64,000 nucleotides of DNA from assembly GCF_030503855.1 (NCBI RefSeq), contig NZ_CP129971.1, positions 3,224,001-3,288,000 on the forward strand, written 5' to 3'. The notes below the pieces were generated by a model. The model was not told where the DNA came from. It saw only the letters and a list, made by a program, of their open reading frames with translations, and did no database searches. Origin of the DNA: Marivirga salinae. Lineage in GTDB: Bacteria > Bacteroidota > Bacteroidia > Cytophagales > Cyclobacteriaceae. The translations under genes were made by a program, and so were the position numbers. Positions 26,612 through 36,600 of this stretch are shown here, piece by piece (the first letter of the stretch is position 1; each line of letters begins with the position of its first letter).

Positions 26612-27919
26612 ATGGCATCATTTAAAATTACCGGAGGGCAAAGGCTTTCCGGTGAAATTCACCCACAAGGCGCAAAAAATGAAGCATTACAAATTCTTTG
26701 TGCTGTTTTATTAACTCCCCAAAAAGTCACCCTTCATAAAGTACCCAATATAGTAGACGTCAATAAATTAATTGACTTACTAAAAGATTTGGGAGTTGAG
26801 GTAAATCAGATTGGAGAAGAAAGCTACGAATTTACGGCTAAAAAAGTAAATCTAGATTTCTTTGGAACTGCTGAATACACTAAAAAAGCAGCTTCTTTGA
26901 GAGGCTCTATTATGCTATTAGGGCCACTTTTGGCAAGGTTCGGAAAAGCCATGATCCCCAAGCCAGGTGGAGACAAAATTGGGAGAAGAAGATTAGATAC
27001 TCACTTTATCGGTTTTCAAAAATTAGGAGCCAAATTTCTCTTTGAATCAGAAAAGAATTATTACCATATAGATGCTTCCAGCTTAAAAGGCGCCTACATT
27101 CATTTGGATGAAGCTTCCGTAACGGGGACAGCCAATATCGTAATGGCCGCTTCCATGGCAGAAGGAAAGACTACCATTTACAATGCGGCATGTGAGCCAT
27201 ATCTACAACAACTTTGCAAAATGTTGGTGAGAATGGGTGCAAAAATTGACGGGATTGGATCCAACCTCTTACACATTCAAGGTGTAAAAGAATTAAAAGG
27301 TACTGAGCATACTATGCTCCCTGATATGATTGAAATCGGTAGTTTCATAGGCTTAGCTGCCATGACGCAATCTGAAATTACCATCAAAAATGCAGGTGTT
27401 GAACATTTAGGTATTATTCCGGAAACTTTTCAAAGACTAGGAATCAAAATGGAATTTAGAGGAGATGATATTTTCATTCCTTCTCAACAGCATTATGAAA
27501 TAGAAACTTTTATTGACGGTTCTATTATGACCATAGCAGATGCGATTTGGCCAGGCTTCACTCCTGATTTATTAAGCATTGTTTTAGTAGTAGCTACTCA
27601 AGCTAAAGGAACCGTTCTAGTGCATCAAAAAATGTTTGAAAGTAGATTGTTCTTTGTTGATAAATTAATCGACATGGGAGCCCAAATCATTTTATGTGAT
27701 CCGCATAGAGCTACGGTAATCGGGCTTGATAGACAAATTAACTTAAGAGGAATCTCCATGACTTCGCCAGATATCAGAGCTGGTGTTTCTTTATTAATAG
27801 CGGCTTTATCTGCTGAAGGAGAAAGTACTATTCATAACGTGGAACAAATAGATAGAGGTTATCAGAATATCGATACTAGATTGAATGCATTGGGGGCAAA
27901 GATCGAGAGGATTGATTAA
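26612..27919 (+). CDS. murA: UDP-N-acetylglucosamine 1-carboxyvinyltransferase, Asp variant
   Basis: A 435-residue enzyme that transfers enolpyruvate from PEP to UDP-GlcNAc, the first committed step of peptidoglycan synthesis. Lys22 in GAKNEALQILCA and the two-fold EPSP-synthase-like repeats are present. At the position of the usual catalytic Cys (PGG-C-x-IG), this protein has Asp121 in KPGGDKIGRRRLD. Asp at this site is known from mycobacterial and chlamydial MurA, which work but are not alkylated by fosfomycin. Other motifs (DMIEIGSF, SPDIRAGVSLLIAAL) are normal. It follows the DUF4290 gene by three bases. Confidence 0.96.
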   Translation: MASFKITGGQRLSGEIHPQGAKNEALQILCAVLLTPQKVTLHKVPNIVDVNKLIDLLKDLGVEVNQIGEESYEFTAKKVNLDFFGTAEYTKKAASLRGSIMLLGPLLARFGKAMIPKPGGDKIGRRRLDTHFIGFQKLGAKFLFESEKNYYHIDASSLKGAYIHLDEASVTGTANIVMAASMAEGKTTIYNAACEPYLQQLCKMLVRMGAKIDGIGSNLLHIQGVKELKGTEHTMLPDMIEIGSFIGLAAMTQSEITIKNAGVEHLGIIPETFQRLGIKMEFRGDDIFIPSQQHYEIETFIDGSIMTIADAIWPGFTPDLLSIVLVVATQAKGTVLVHQKMFESRLFFVDKLIDMGAQIILCDPHRATVIGLDRQINLRGISMTSPDIRAGVSLLIAALSAEGESTIHNVEQIDRGYQNIDTRLNALGAKIERID

Positions 27920-28129
27920 AAACCCCTAACCCCCAAGGGAGAAATATGCATCAGAGGAAATTGATGGCTAGCACTACCATTAAATTATTTCCCTTCGGTC
28001 GTAATAACGAATATTAATTACGGTATCAGTTAAAAGTATACTCTAAAAACTACAAAACCCTAGTCTTGACTCTAGATTCATGAATCTTTAAATGGTAACC
28101 TTTGCTACGTTGAATTTTATTTAAAGTAT

Positions 28130-28137
28130 TACGTTTG
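28130..28137 (+). promoter_or_regulatory. Putative -7 box for rhodanese-EI24 operon
   Basis: TACGTTTG fits TAnnTTTG, with GTTG 17 bases upstream as a -33 candidate. It overlaps the TTG at 28135 and so supports the later ATG start. The preceding gap (27920-28129) has a C-rich AACCCCTAACCCCCAAGGG stretch of unknown nature. Confidence 0.45.
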
Positions 28138-28161
28138 TATATTAGAATTAAATATATTTTT

Positions 28162-28551
28162 ATGAAAACGCTATTCACTTTTATAGTATCAGCATTTCTT
28201 TTCTCAGCATGTTCTCAAGGCAATGCTCAGGAAAACATCACAGTTAGTGAATTAAATGCTATTGAATTCAATTCAGACGACAGTAAAGTTGTTCTGGATG
28301 TTAGAACTGCACAGGAATATGCTGAAGGCAAAATTGCAGGTAGCAAAAATTTGGATGTATTGAAGACTGATTTATTCACTACTTCCATTGAAAAACTTGA
28401 TAAGAACAAGACCTATTATGTGATTTGTCGATCAGGAAGTAGAAGTCTAAAAGCTGCAAATCAAATGAAAGAAGCTGGATTTAAAAATGTAGTAAACATT
28501 TCTGGAGGAATGCAAGCTTGGGAAGCAGCAAATTTCCCTGTTGAAAAATGA
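28162..28551 (+). CDS. Rhodanese-domain lipoprotein
   Basis: A 129-residue lipoprotein: signal peptide with lipobox LFSAC (lipidated Cys17), then one rhodanese domain with VVLDVRTAQEYAEGKIAG and active-site loop CRSGSRS (Cys89), closing with NISGGMQAWEAANFPVEK. It would carry persulfide sulfur or bind anions in the periplasm, anchored to a membrane. The ATG at 28162 is preferred over an in-frame TTG at 28135. It overlaps the EI24 gene by four bases, so the two are co-translated. Confidence 0.93.
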   Translation: MKTLFTFIVSAFLFSACSQGNAQENITVSELNAIEFNSDDSKVVLDVRTAQEYAEGKIAGSKNLDVLKTDLFTTSIEKLDKNKTYYVICRSGSRSLKAANQMKEAGFKNVVNISGGMQAWEAANFPVEK

Positions 28552-29303
28552 GAAAGTTTTTCCAGGAATTTAGTCAATCAACAGTAGCATATTTTGAAGC
28601 CTTTCAATTTGTACGAAAACACAATCTGAAAGGCTTTATTTTGAGTGCTGCTTTCTTCAACCTTTTTGCTTTCTTTTTTGTAGGGATTTTTGCCTGGATT
28701 TATACCGGTAAACTAATCGACTTAATTTACACTACTTTTAATTTCCCTGATGATTGGGAAGAATGGGGAAATGTATTGCAAATTCTAACTGCAATCTTTA
28801 TTCGAATCCTTCTCATTTCATTGTATATAAATCTCTATAAATACATAGTTCTTATCATATTTGCTCCAGTTTTGGCTATTCTATCAGAGCGGAGTCAAAA
28901 CATTTTAAATCAACAAAAGAAGTCCATTAATTTAATTCGATTGATTTCTGAAATTGGCAGAGGTATGATTATGGGCATTGTCTTAATAAACCTCAATATT
29001 ATAATTTACCTTTCTTTAGTAGTTTTAAGTATAGCCATTCCTTTCCTAGCTCCTGCCTTTGCAATTTTAGTTTTTCTTGTTGAGAGCTTTTTCTTTGGTG
29101 CTTCTATGCTCGATTATAGAAATGAATACTTTCAATTAAGTGTGAAATCGAGTTTAAAGAAAATTTTTGAACATAAAGGTTTGGTTTTAGGTAACGGTTT
29201 AGCTTTAAATCTGTTTATACTAATACCTTTTATTGGAGTTTTATTTGCACCTTCCTTTGCTTTAATAGCAGCAGGAATTCATGCAAATAAAGTCATACGA
29301 TAA
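28548..29303 (+). CDS. EI24/CysZ-like membrane protein
   Basis: A 251-residue inner-membrane protein with four to six hydrophobic segments (starting LKGFILSAAFFNLFAFFFVG). The pattern FAPVLAILSERSQNIL and the SFFFGASMLDYRNEYFQLS segment fit the EI24 domain family, whose best-known bacterial member is the sulfate channel CysZ. Coupling to a rhodanese lipoprotein hints at a sulfur-related role, but that is inference. Start overlaps the previous stop as ATGA. Confidence 0.85.
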   Translation: MRKFFQEFSQSTVAYFEAFQFVRKHNLKGFILSAAFFNLFAFFFVGIFAWIYTGKLIDLIYTTFNFPDDWEEWGNVLQILTAIFIRILLISLYINLYKYIVLIIFAPVLAILSERSQNILNQQKKSINLIRLISEIGRGMIMGIVLINLNIIIYLSLVVLSIAIPFLAPAFAILVFLVESFFFGASMLDYRNEYFQLSVKSSLKKIFEHKGLVLGNGLALNLFILIPFIGVLFAPSFALIAAGIHANKVIR

Positions 29304-29330
29304 GTTTTTAAACTAAACCACTAATCTATT

Positions 29331-30686
29331 ATGGCAATTGAAAGCAGAAATCCTTATAATAATGAAGTTGTAAAAACATTTCAAGAAGAAACTGATAATC
29401 AAGTATTTGATAAAATTGAATTAGCTGAAACTACTTACAGAGAATGGAAAACCACCAATTTCACCCATAGGAAAGAGTTAATGCTAAAAACAGCAGTTCT
29501 TCTTCGAGATAGAAAAGAACAATATGCTAATTTGATGACTTTAGAAATGGGTAAAGCTAAAAGAGAAGCTATTGGTGAGATTGAAAAATGTGCTTTGGCC
29601 TGTGATTATTATGCTGAAAATGCTGAAAAATTCCTTTCCAATAAAAAATTGGATGTTCCAGAAGGTGAAGCCTATGTTGCTCATGACCCCATTGGAATTG
29701 TTTTGGCCATAATGCCATGGAATTTCCCATTTTGGCAAGTATTCCGTTTTCTAGCCCCTAATTTAATGGCAGGAAATGTGGGTTTGTTAAAACATGCTTC
29801 AAATGTTCCGCAATGTGCATTAGCCATTGAAGAAGTTCTGGTAGATGCTGGTTTTCCTAAAGGATGTTTTCAAACACTACTAATATCTTCTTCTAAAGTC
29901 AATATGATTTTAGATGATGAGCGAGTGAAAGCTGCTACACTAACGGGCAGCGAAGGAGCAGGAAGTAAAGTAGCAGAGAGAGCAGGCAAAAATCTAAAGA
30001 AAACGGTTTTAGAATTAGGTGGAAGTGATCCTTTCATTGTTCTAAAAGATGCTGATATAGAAAAAGCTGCGAAAACAGGTACTAAAGCCAGAATGATCAA
30101 TAATGGTCAGAGTTGTATAGCCGCAAAGCGTTTTATTTTGGAAGAGTCTATAGCAGATGAATTCCTCGAAATTTTCAAAAGTGAATTTGAAAATATTAAA
30201 GTCGGAGACCCATCTAGTGATGAGTTTGACTATGGCTCTATGGCAAGAGAAGATTTAGCGGAAGAACTGGAAGAGCAAGTAAATAAATCTGTGAAAAAGG
30301 GGGCTAAAATATTAATTGGTGGTAAAAGAGATAAAGCCTTTTTTGAACCTACAATCCTAACCGATGTAAAAGCCGGAATGCCAGCTTATGAAGAAGAATT
30401 GTTTGGGCCCGTGGCAATCGTTTTAATCGCCAAAGATGAACAGCATGCAATAGAATTAGCCAATGACTCAAGATTTGGATTGGGAGGCTCTCTATGGAGT
30501 AAGGATCTAGATAAAGCTAAAAAACTTGTAAGAGAAGTGGAAAGTGGTGCCGTTTATATCAATAAACTCATGGCCTCGCATCCTGCAGTACCTTTTGGCG
30601 GAGTAAAAATGAGCGGATACGGCAGGGAATTATCCGAAATGGGAATCAAAGAATTTGTTAATCAAAAAACGGTTTGGATTGATTAG
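29331..30686 (+). CDS. NAD(P)-dependent succinate-semialdehyde/aldehyde dehydrogenase
   Basis: A 451-residue aldehyde dehydrogenase of the short SSADH type (YneI/Sad-like). Catalytic Glu228 lies in VLELGGSDPFIV and nucleophile Cys262 in NNGQSCIAAKRF. MPWNFPFWQVFRF (about 130) is the cofactor-binding region, and PFGGVKMSGYGRELSEMG the C-terminal dimer motif. It likely oxidises succinate semialdehyde or a similar short aldehyde; substrate is not certain. It follows EI24 by 27 bases and may share its transcript. Confidence 0.93.
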   Translation: MAIESRNPYNNEVVKTFQEETDNQVFDKIELAETTYREWKTTNFTHRKELMLKTAVLLRDRKEQYANLMTLEMGKAKREAIGEIEKCALACDYYAENAEKFLSNKKLDVPEGEAYVAHDPIGIVLAIMPWNFPFWQVFRFLAPNLMAGNVGLLKHASNVPQCALAIEEVLVDAGFPKGCFQTLLISSSKVNMILDDERVKAATLTGSEGAGSKVAERAGKNLKKTVLELGGSDPFIVLKDADIEKAAKTGTKARMINNGQSCIAAKRFILEESIADEFLEIFKSEFENIKVGDPSSDEFDYGSMAREDLAEELEEQVNKSVKKGAKILIGGKRDKAFFEPTILTDVKAGMPAYEEELFGPVAIVLIAKDEQHAIELANDSRFGLGGSLWSKDLDKAKKLVREVESGAVYINKLMASHPAVPFGGVKMSGYGRELSEMGIKEFVNQKTVWID

Positions 30687-30809
30687 GATCCGCTTTATTA
30701 ATACTACAAACCTTCAAAACTAAACAATATTAGCTCGAAGAAGGCGGGCAGGAGGACAAAAAGGAAAAGTAGAAACTACAAAATATAATTTTGGGTATAA
30801 ATATATTTA

Positions 30810-30863
30810 ATATCTAAAACCTCAAATTTCCTCTAAAATAAAGCTATTTGAGGTTTTAGATAT
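30810..30863. other. Long perfect hairpin (18-bp stem)
   Basis: ATATCTAAAACCTCAAAT (30810-30827) and its exact complement (30846-30863) flank an 18-base loop. No T-run follows directly on the plus strand, so it is not a classic terminator. It is the first of three hairpins in the 353-base gap 30687-31039, which holds no gene. Confidence 0.7.
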
Positions 30864-30900
30864 GATATAATTTTAAAATAAGAGACTTTATTTTTGCTAT

Positions 30901-30946
30901 AAAAAAAATCAGAGTTTCATTTTAATTTTCAAGAGAACCCTGATTA
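30901..30946 (-). terminator. Probable terminator for the MFS gene
   Basis: Read on the minus strand, AATCAGGGTT pairs with AACTCTGATT (one mismatch) and is followed by eight T. It lies about 95 bases past the MFS stop. Confidence 0.65.
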
Positions 30947-30961
30947 ATTTTAATTCAAAAA

Positions 30962-30998
30962 AGAAATGTCTGACACTAAAATGGTATCAGACATTTCT
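30962..30998. other. Hairpin with 12-bp stem between convergent genes
   Basis: AGAAATGTCTGA (30962-30973) and TCAGACATTTCT (30987-30998) are perfect complements around a 13-base loop. Likely part of the termination zone between the aldehyde dehydrogenase and MFS genes. Confidence 0.65.
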
Positions 30999-31039
30999 AA
31001 TAATAACTCCTCCCCTTTACTCAATTATTATCTTATAAA

Positions 31040-32131
31040 TTAAATTAACATCACATCAATTACACTATTTGGAATTTCAAATCCACAGAAAAACACCCCA
31101 ACCCCAAATACTTTTTCCTTTACTGAAGTGTTTTGAAGAGCTAAAGGCAAAGCTGTTACATTAACCATAGCGTAAAATATAGCGAATACAGCTAATAAAA
31201 TTAAAACAACTGTATTACTAGAGATAGTAAACACTCCTATTGTACTTATTCCAGCAAAAATTAATCCTGTTATTAATAATTTAATAATGTTATCCTTAGA
31301 AACTCGTCTACTTATCACAATTGAGAATATGGCGGTTAACACCAACACAATTGATGAAATCCATTGACCGCTAAGCCCCACGATTGATTCGAGTTTATTT
31401 AAATAAGCAGGAAAAACTTCAATTATAATACCTGAGAATAAACCCATTCCCACACCTAATAAAATTACTTTAAACATATTAGATTTTGGATTATAATCAT
31501 CAGGCCTTTCTTCTTTACCATTTACTGTGAGTTGCAATGAATTTTTTCTTAATAAATAACCAGAAATAGAAACAATAATACCCCCTACCGCAAAAGTTAA
31601 TGCCCCTCCAAGGAAATCAATAATAGATACTATAACAGGTTCTAGTGAGTATAATAAATCCGAAACAATAGTTAAGGCTGCCACAGTTATGGGTAATTGT
31701 GAGCTAGGTGAAAATATTTCAATTGTGGAAATGGCTGGGCTAGTGAAAAGACTCATAGCAAATAACCAAAGAATGACCAATATAGGCAATGCGTATAATA
31801 CAAAGGATTGAGGTGGATTAACTATTAGAGTAAAGGCAACCGTCATAAATATCATGGCAGCAAAACTCACTCCTAGTGTGATAATACGTAAACGATTACC
31901 AAATCTATCTCTGTATTTATCTCCTAAATAACCAGCTAATGGTGGTGTTATGATTAAAATGATAGCTTGAACCCAAATCAAAATTGGCTCAAATTCAGTC
32001 ATGTCAAAAGTATCCAATAGAGCTGGTTGATAACGGTGATATGCTATCCAACCAATAATTACAGACGCATATAAAGCCAATAAGCTAGCTGTCTGTTTCC
32101 ATTGAATTGATGAATTAGAATGTTGTTCCAT
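31040..32131 (-). CDS. MFS transporter
   Basis: A 363-residue inner-membrane carrier with about ten to twelve hydrophobic segments. GYLGDKYRDRFGNRLRIITLG near residue 66 is the MFS loop 2-3 signature (G-x-x-x-D-R-x-G-R-R-like). TAIFSIVISRRVSKDNIIKLL is the matching loop in the second half. It is shorter than most 12-helix MFS proteins (about 400), and the C-terminus ends abruptly after CGFEIPNSVIDVMLI, so one helix may be missing. Substrate unknown. Monocistronic, with a hairpin terminator downstream. Confidence 0.85.
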   Translation of the reverse strand: MEQHSNSSIQWKQTASLLALYASVIIGWIAYHRYQPALLDTFDMTEFEPILIWVQAIILIITPPLAGYLGDKYRDRFGNRLRIITLGVSFAAMIFMTVAFTLIVNPPQSFVLYALPILVILWLFAMSLFTSPAISTIEIFSPSSQLPITVAALTIVSDLLYSLEPVIVSIIDFLGGALTFAVGGIIVSISGYLLRKNSLQLTVNGKEERPDDYNPKSNMFKVILLGVGMGLFSGIIIEVFPAYLNKLESIVGLSGQWISSIVLVLTAIFSIVISRRVSKDNIIKLLITGLIFAGISTIGVFTISSNTVVLILLAVFAIFYAMVNVTALPLALQNTSVKEKVFGVGVFFCGFEIPNSVIDVMLI

Positions 32132-32238
32132 GATTATAGTTTATCAGTTATGCCTAAAATACGAAAACTATGATAAGATTAGATTTCATGAAAGCAAAAA
32201 TTTTTCATTACTCATTCATTTTAGTTTTCAATAAAAAT

Positions 32239-32270
32239 AAAAGCCCGTATTTAATAAAACACGGGCTTTT
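32239..32270 (-). terminator. Terminator after the amidohydrolase operon
   Basis: Stem AAAAGCCCGT with ACGGGCTTTT, 12-base loop, T-rich on the minus-strand side. It lies 39 bases past the stop at 32309. Confidence 0.85.
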
Positions 32271-32308
32271 GAAAAAAAATTTGATGAATTCAAATTGATA
32301 TATAATTA

Positions 32309-33610
32309 TTAATCATCATATTTTCCTTTAAATTTTTTGTACAATCTTTGTTGATGAGCATCTAATATCACTTCTCGACCTTCAATAAAGACATATTCCA
32401 TCTGATTACCCTCCATATCTAAAATATCTCCTTTAGAAACTACAATAGAGGCAATTTTCCCTTTTTCTAAGCTTCCAATTTTATCATCTACTCCCATTAT
32501 TTCAGCTGCATTTAAAGTCACCATTTTTAAAGCTTCTTCTTTTCCTAAACCATAAGCTGCTGCAGTTCCAACACTAAATGGCAAATTTCTGACTTGCATT
32601 ACTTCTCCCCATTGACCGATCGCTACTTTTATGCCCGCTTTATGAAGTAAATTAGGTAATTGATAAGGCATATCCACAGGATCAGAAGTTCTGCTAGGCA
32701 ATCTTAAAGTTTCTTCCACGATTACCGGAATATCATTCTCTTTTAAAAAATCTCTAACATAATAGGCTTCATCTCCACCTACTAAAACCACTTTCTTCAC
32801 TCCCATTTCCAAAGCAAACTGAATAGATTGAAGAATTTCTTTTGCTCTATCGGTATGAATGTATAGACTTTTAGATCCATCAAATAAGCCTTTCATGGCT
32901 TCTAATTTCAAATTAGTAGTTTCCGGTTTAGAGATCTCGTGATAAGAAGCAGCATCTTTAAAGAATATTTTAACTTCTTCATATTCTTTATCATAATCTT
33001 CATTTTCTCTCCATTCGGTTTCTCCTAGCCACCATCTGGGATACTTCAATTTAGAAGGCCAATTCAAATGAATTCCTTCATCATTTTTCAGAACTGCATC
33101 TTCCCAGTTCCAAGCATCTAAATCCATTACCGAACTGCTACCTGAAATTCTACCACCCCTAGGAGTAGTTTGAGCATAAAGCACACCATTAAAACGAGTA
33201 GTCGGAATTATCTCTGAATCTGTATTATAAGCAATTAAAGCCCTTACATTAGGATTAAATTCTCCCGTTTCATCTTGATCTCTCGTTGCTCTTACAGCAG
33301 CTATTTCTTCTAAACCAATGATAGTATTACTGGCTATCAACCCTGGATAAACATGCTTACCTTCCGCTTTAATTACTTTAAATTTGGATAGATCCATTCG
33401 GATAGTGGTAGCATCTGCTACATTGGTGATTATACCATCTTCAAAAGTAATAACCGAATTCTCGATTACTTCTCCATTACCTAGATGCGCATAAGCATTC
33501 ATTATAGCTATTGGCTCCTTTTGAGCTGCACCGGGTGCCGGTACTTGAGCCATGGCCGAAAGACTAAAAAGACTCAGTATTATTATTCCTATATATTTAA
33601 ATATCTTCAT
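32309..33610 (-). CDS. Exported amidohydrolase-family protein, metal ligands apparently missing
   Basis: A 433-residue protein with signal peptide (1-21, LSLFSLSAMAQ). It has the fold markers of the amidohydrolase superfamily: GKHVYPGLIA near residue 92 and the C-terminal AAAYGLGKEEALKMVTLNAAEI with GVDDKIGSLEKGKIASIVV. At the site where active members carry HxH (PGLID-x-H-x-H), this one reads PGLIASNTIIG, so the first two metal ligands are absent. It is probably a non-catalytic partner of the 1009-residue protein encoded six bases upstream. Similar paired genes are often annotated imidazolonepropionase-like. Confidence 0.85.
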   Translation of the reverse strand: MKIFKYIGIIILSLFSLSAMAQVPAPGAAQKEPIAIMNAYAHLGNGEVIENSVITFEDGIITNVADATTIRMDLSKFKVIKAEGKHVYPGLIASNTIIGLEEIAAVRATRDQDETGEFNPNVRALIAYNTDSEIIPTTRFNGVLYAQTTPRGGRISGSSSVMDLDAWNWEDAVLKNDEGIHLNWPSKLKYPRWWLGETEWRENEDYDKEYEEVKIFFKDAASYHEISKPETTNLKLEAMKGLFDGSKSLYIHTDRAKEILQSIQFALEMGVKKVVLVGGDEAYYVRDFLKENDIPVIVEETLRLPSRTSDPVDMPYQLPNLLHKAGIKVAIGQWGEVMQVRNLPFSVGTAAAYGLGKEEALKMVTLNAAEIMGVDDKIGSLEKGKIASIVVSKGDILDMEGNQMEYVFIEGREVILDAHQQRLYKKFKGKYDD

Positions 33611-33616
33611 TTCAGC

Positions 33617-36600
33617 TTATTTTAAAGATGAATAATTTTCAATTTCTGTTTCGCAATGGTAGATAATCTGTGATTTTGGCTTTGCCTTTTGAGTAGATTT
33701 ACCATTTGATTTCTCTTCTTGCATTTTAGCCACTATTCGAGCTCTTTCAGCTTGAATAGCATCTAATTTCTCTTCCTGCTCATCTCTATCAAAAAATACT
33801 ATCCCTTCAATAATGGTCTTTTCAGCTTTTGCATAAATAGAAAGTGGCTCATCACTCCAAAGAACAACATCCGCGTCTTTACCCACTTTGATACTTCCCA
33901 TTCTTTCATCTAAATGCAATAGCTTAGCAGGATTTAAAGTTACCATTTTTAAGGCTTCTTCTACTGGTACTCCACCATATTTCATAGTTTTTCCAGCTTC
34001 CTGATTTAATCTTCTACCCATCTCGGCATCATCTGAATTAATGGCTGTCACCACTCCTTCTCCATGCATTAATGCAGCATTATAAGGAATAGCATCATTT
34101 ACTTCAAACTTATAAGCCCACCAATCAGAAAAAGTAGACCCTCCAACTCCATGCTCTTTCATTTTATCAGCTAATTTATAGCCTTCTAAAATATGAGTGA
34201 AGGTATTGATTCTGAAACCATGTCGCTCAGCTACTTTCATTAGCATATTGATTTCAGATTGTACATATGAATGGCATGAAATAAACCTTTCACTATTTAG
34301 AATCTCAACTAAAGTTTCTAACTCCAAATCCTTTCTTGGAGCACTAGCATTCGCTTTATCTCTTTTAGATAAGGCATTATATTTTTTCCATTCTGCTTCG
34401 TATTCTTTAGCTCTGATAAAGGCATCTTCAAATACCTGTTCCACTCCCATTCTGGTTTGTGGAAAACGTACTGTATTTCTTTCACCCCAATTGGATTGTT
34501 TAACGTTCTCACCCAAGGCAAATTTGATGAATTTATCAGCCCATGAAATTTTCATCTCCTCAGGACTGTAACCCCATTTCAATTTGATAATAGCCGAACG
34601 GCCACCAATTGGATTAGCTGAACCATGCAACAATTGAGAAGCCACAACACCACCTGATAGTTGTCGGTAAATATTAATATCTTCTGAATCAACTACATCT
34701 TCTATATTTACTTCGGCTGTAACGGCTTCTGAACCTTCATTAACACCTCTACTGATGGCAATATGTGAATGTTCATCTATTATTCCTGGAGTTAAATGCT
34801 TTCCTGTTCCATCAATTTCTCTTGCACCAGATGCCGATAAATCTTTACCTACTTTAGCTATTTTCCCATTTTCCAATAAAACATCCGTATTTTCTAAAAC
34901 ACCATCCGCTTCATTAGTCCATACTGTAGCATTTTTAATTAGAATGGTTTCAGCTTGAGGTTTTTCTGTATTTCCGTGTGCAACAAAAGGATAAATCATT
35001 GACCCTAGCTCATTTTTATCTTCCTCTTTTTCTTCTTCCTTCTTTTCCTCTTCTGAATCTTCAGCTGATTCTTCATCATTTAAAGTAGCAGTCCATTGAA
35101 CCCAACTTCCATCTGGCATTTTGGCATTTCCACTTAATCCTTCTTCTTTCAACCAACCAGACAATCTGATTTTACCTTCTTCTTCTTCTTTGCTTTCATC
35201 TTTAAAAGATAAGCTAATTAATTGCTTAGAAATCTCAGATTTCACATCGTAGGAAGTAGAATCATTTACTATTATTTTGAATTTTTCTTTACCTGGCTCT
35301 CCTTTAACTTCCATTTGATAACCATCACTGCCAACAGATAAAGTGTAATTCCCTGCTAATTCAGGTGAAGTATAATCTTGATATTTATAAGGATTACCTT
35401 GAACCCAGTTTTCATAGATTTTAGTATCCTTTTTAACTGGGCTGCCATCTGTAATAATAAAATTTGCATATTTCCCTTTAGTCAAACTCCCTAATTTATC
35501 TCCCATTTTAATGAACTGAGCAGGATTATAGGTTAATGCCTTTAAGGCTTGCTCTTCAGAAAGACCGGCTTCTAATGATTGAGAAATCATAGCAGAAAGT
35601 TTTGAAGCATCTTTCAAACCATCAGAAGTAATGGAATAAGTAATACCTTTATCAGCTACCATTTTTAAATTATAGGGTGCCATCTCCCAATGTTTCATTT
35701 CCCCTAGGCTAACATTCAAAGCATCAAAAGGATCTTCTACATCAATAGCTTCAGGATAATTTATAGGCAATATTAATTGAGCGTTAGTAGCCTTTATTTC
35801 ATCTAACCTTTGATATTCATCACCATTTCCTTTAATGATATATTGTACTCCAAATTCATCTCCCAATTTATCAGCTCTTAATACATACAATTTATCACCT
35901 CCAGCCTCAAAAAATTGAGGGTAACTCTGATTATTATTAAAAGCATTCAAAGAAACATCTACCATCTCATTTTGGTTTGAATACCATTTAGCATCCAAAT
36001 AAGTTTGTTTAATTAAAGCAATAGCTCCCATTAAGGATGAGGGATTATCTTGAGTAGAACTTCCTTTATCAAATGAAAAATGTTGAGAAGCATTTTCTTT
36101 CAACATAATTTCATTTTCCGGACCATCATGTAAAGCCACTACAGTACCTGTTCCTCTGACCAGGCCATCTTGGTTATGAGTTAAAACAACTCCAAATCCG
36201 GCTTTACGCATTCTTTCGGCTTCGGAATCACTAGTTTCAAATGCTTCATGAGCATTGAAATAAGCTTTTATAGCATCATTAGCGTTATAAGCACCATCTT
36301 TTTTGGGTCCTAATTGTGGACCAGGACTTCTATTATTCTCAGTCTTAGGCATTCCAATTTTACTAGACAATTCAATAAAAGAAGGATATATATGTTTTCC
36401 TTTTAGATCATGAATTATAGCTCCTTTAGGAACCTTAATGTCCTTCCCAGAAGCAATTACTTTTCCTTTTTGAATTATTAAAGTTGCACTTTCAATAGAT
36501 GTTTGATAATCAATATGTAATGTTGCATTAATAAAGGCGTGCAAGCCAGGTCTTTCATCTTTTACACCATTCACTGTATAAGTTTCTTGTGCGTAAGAAG

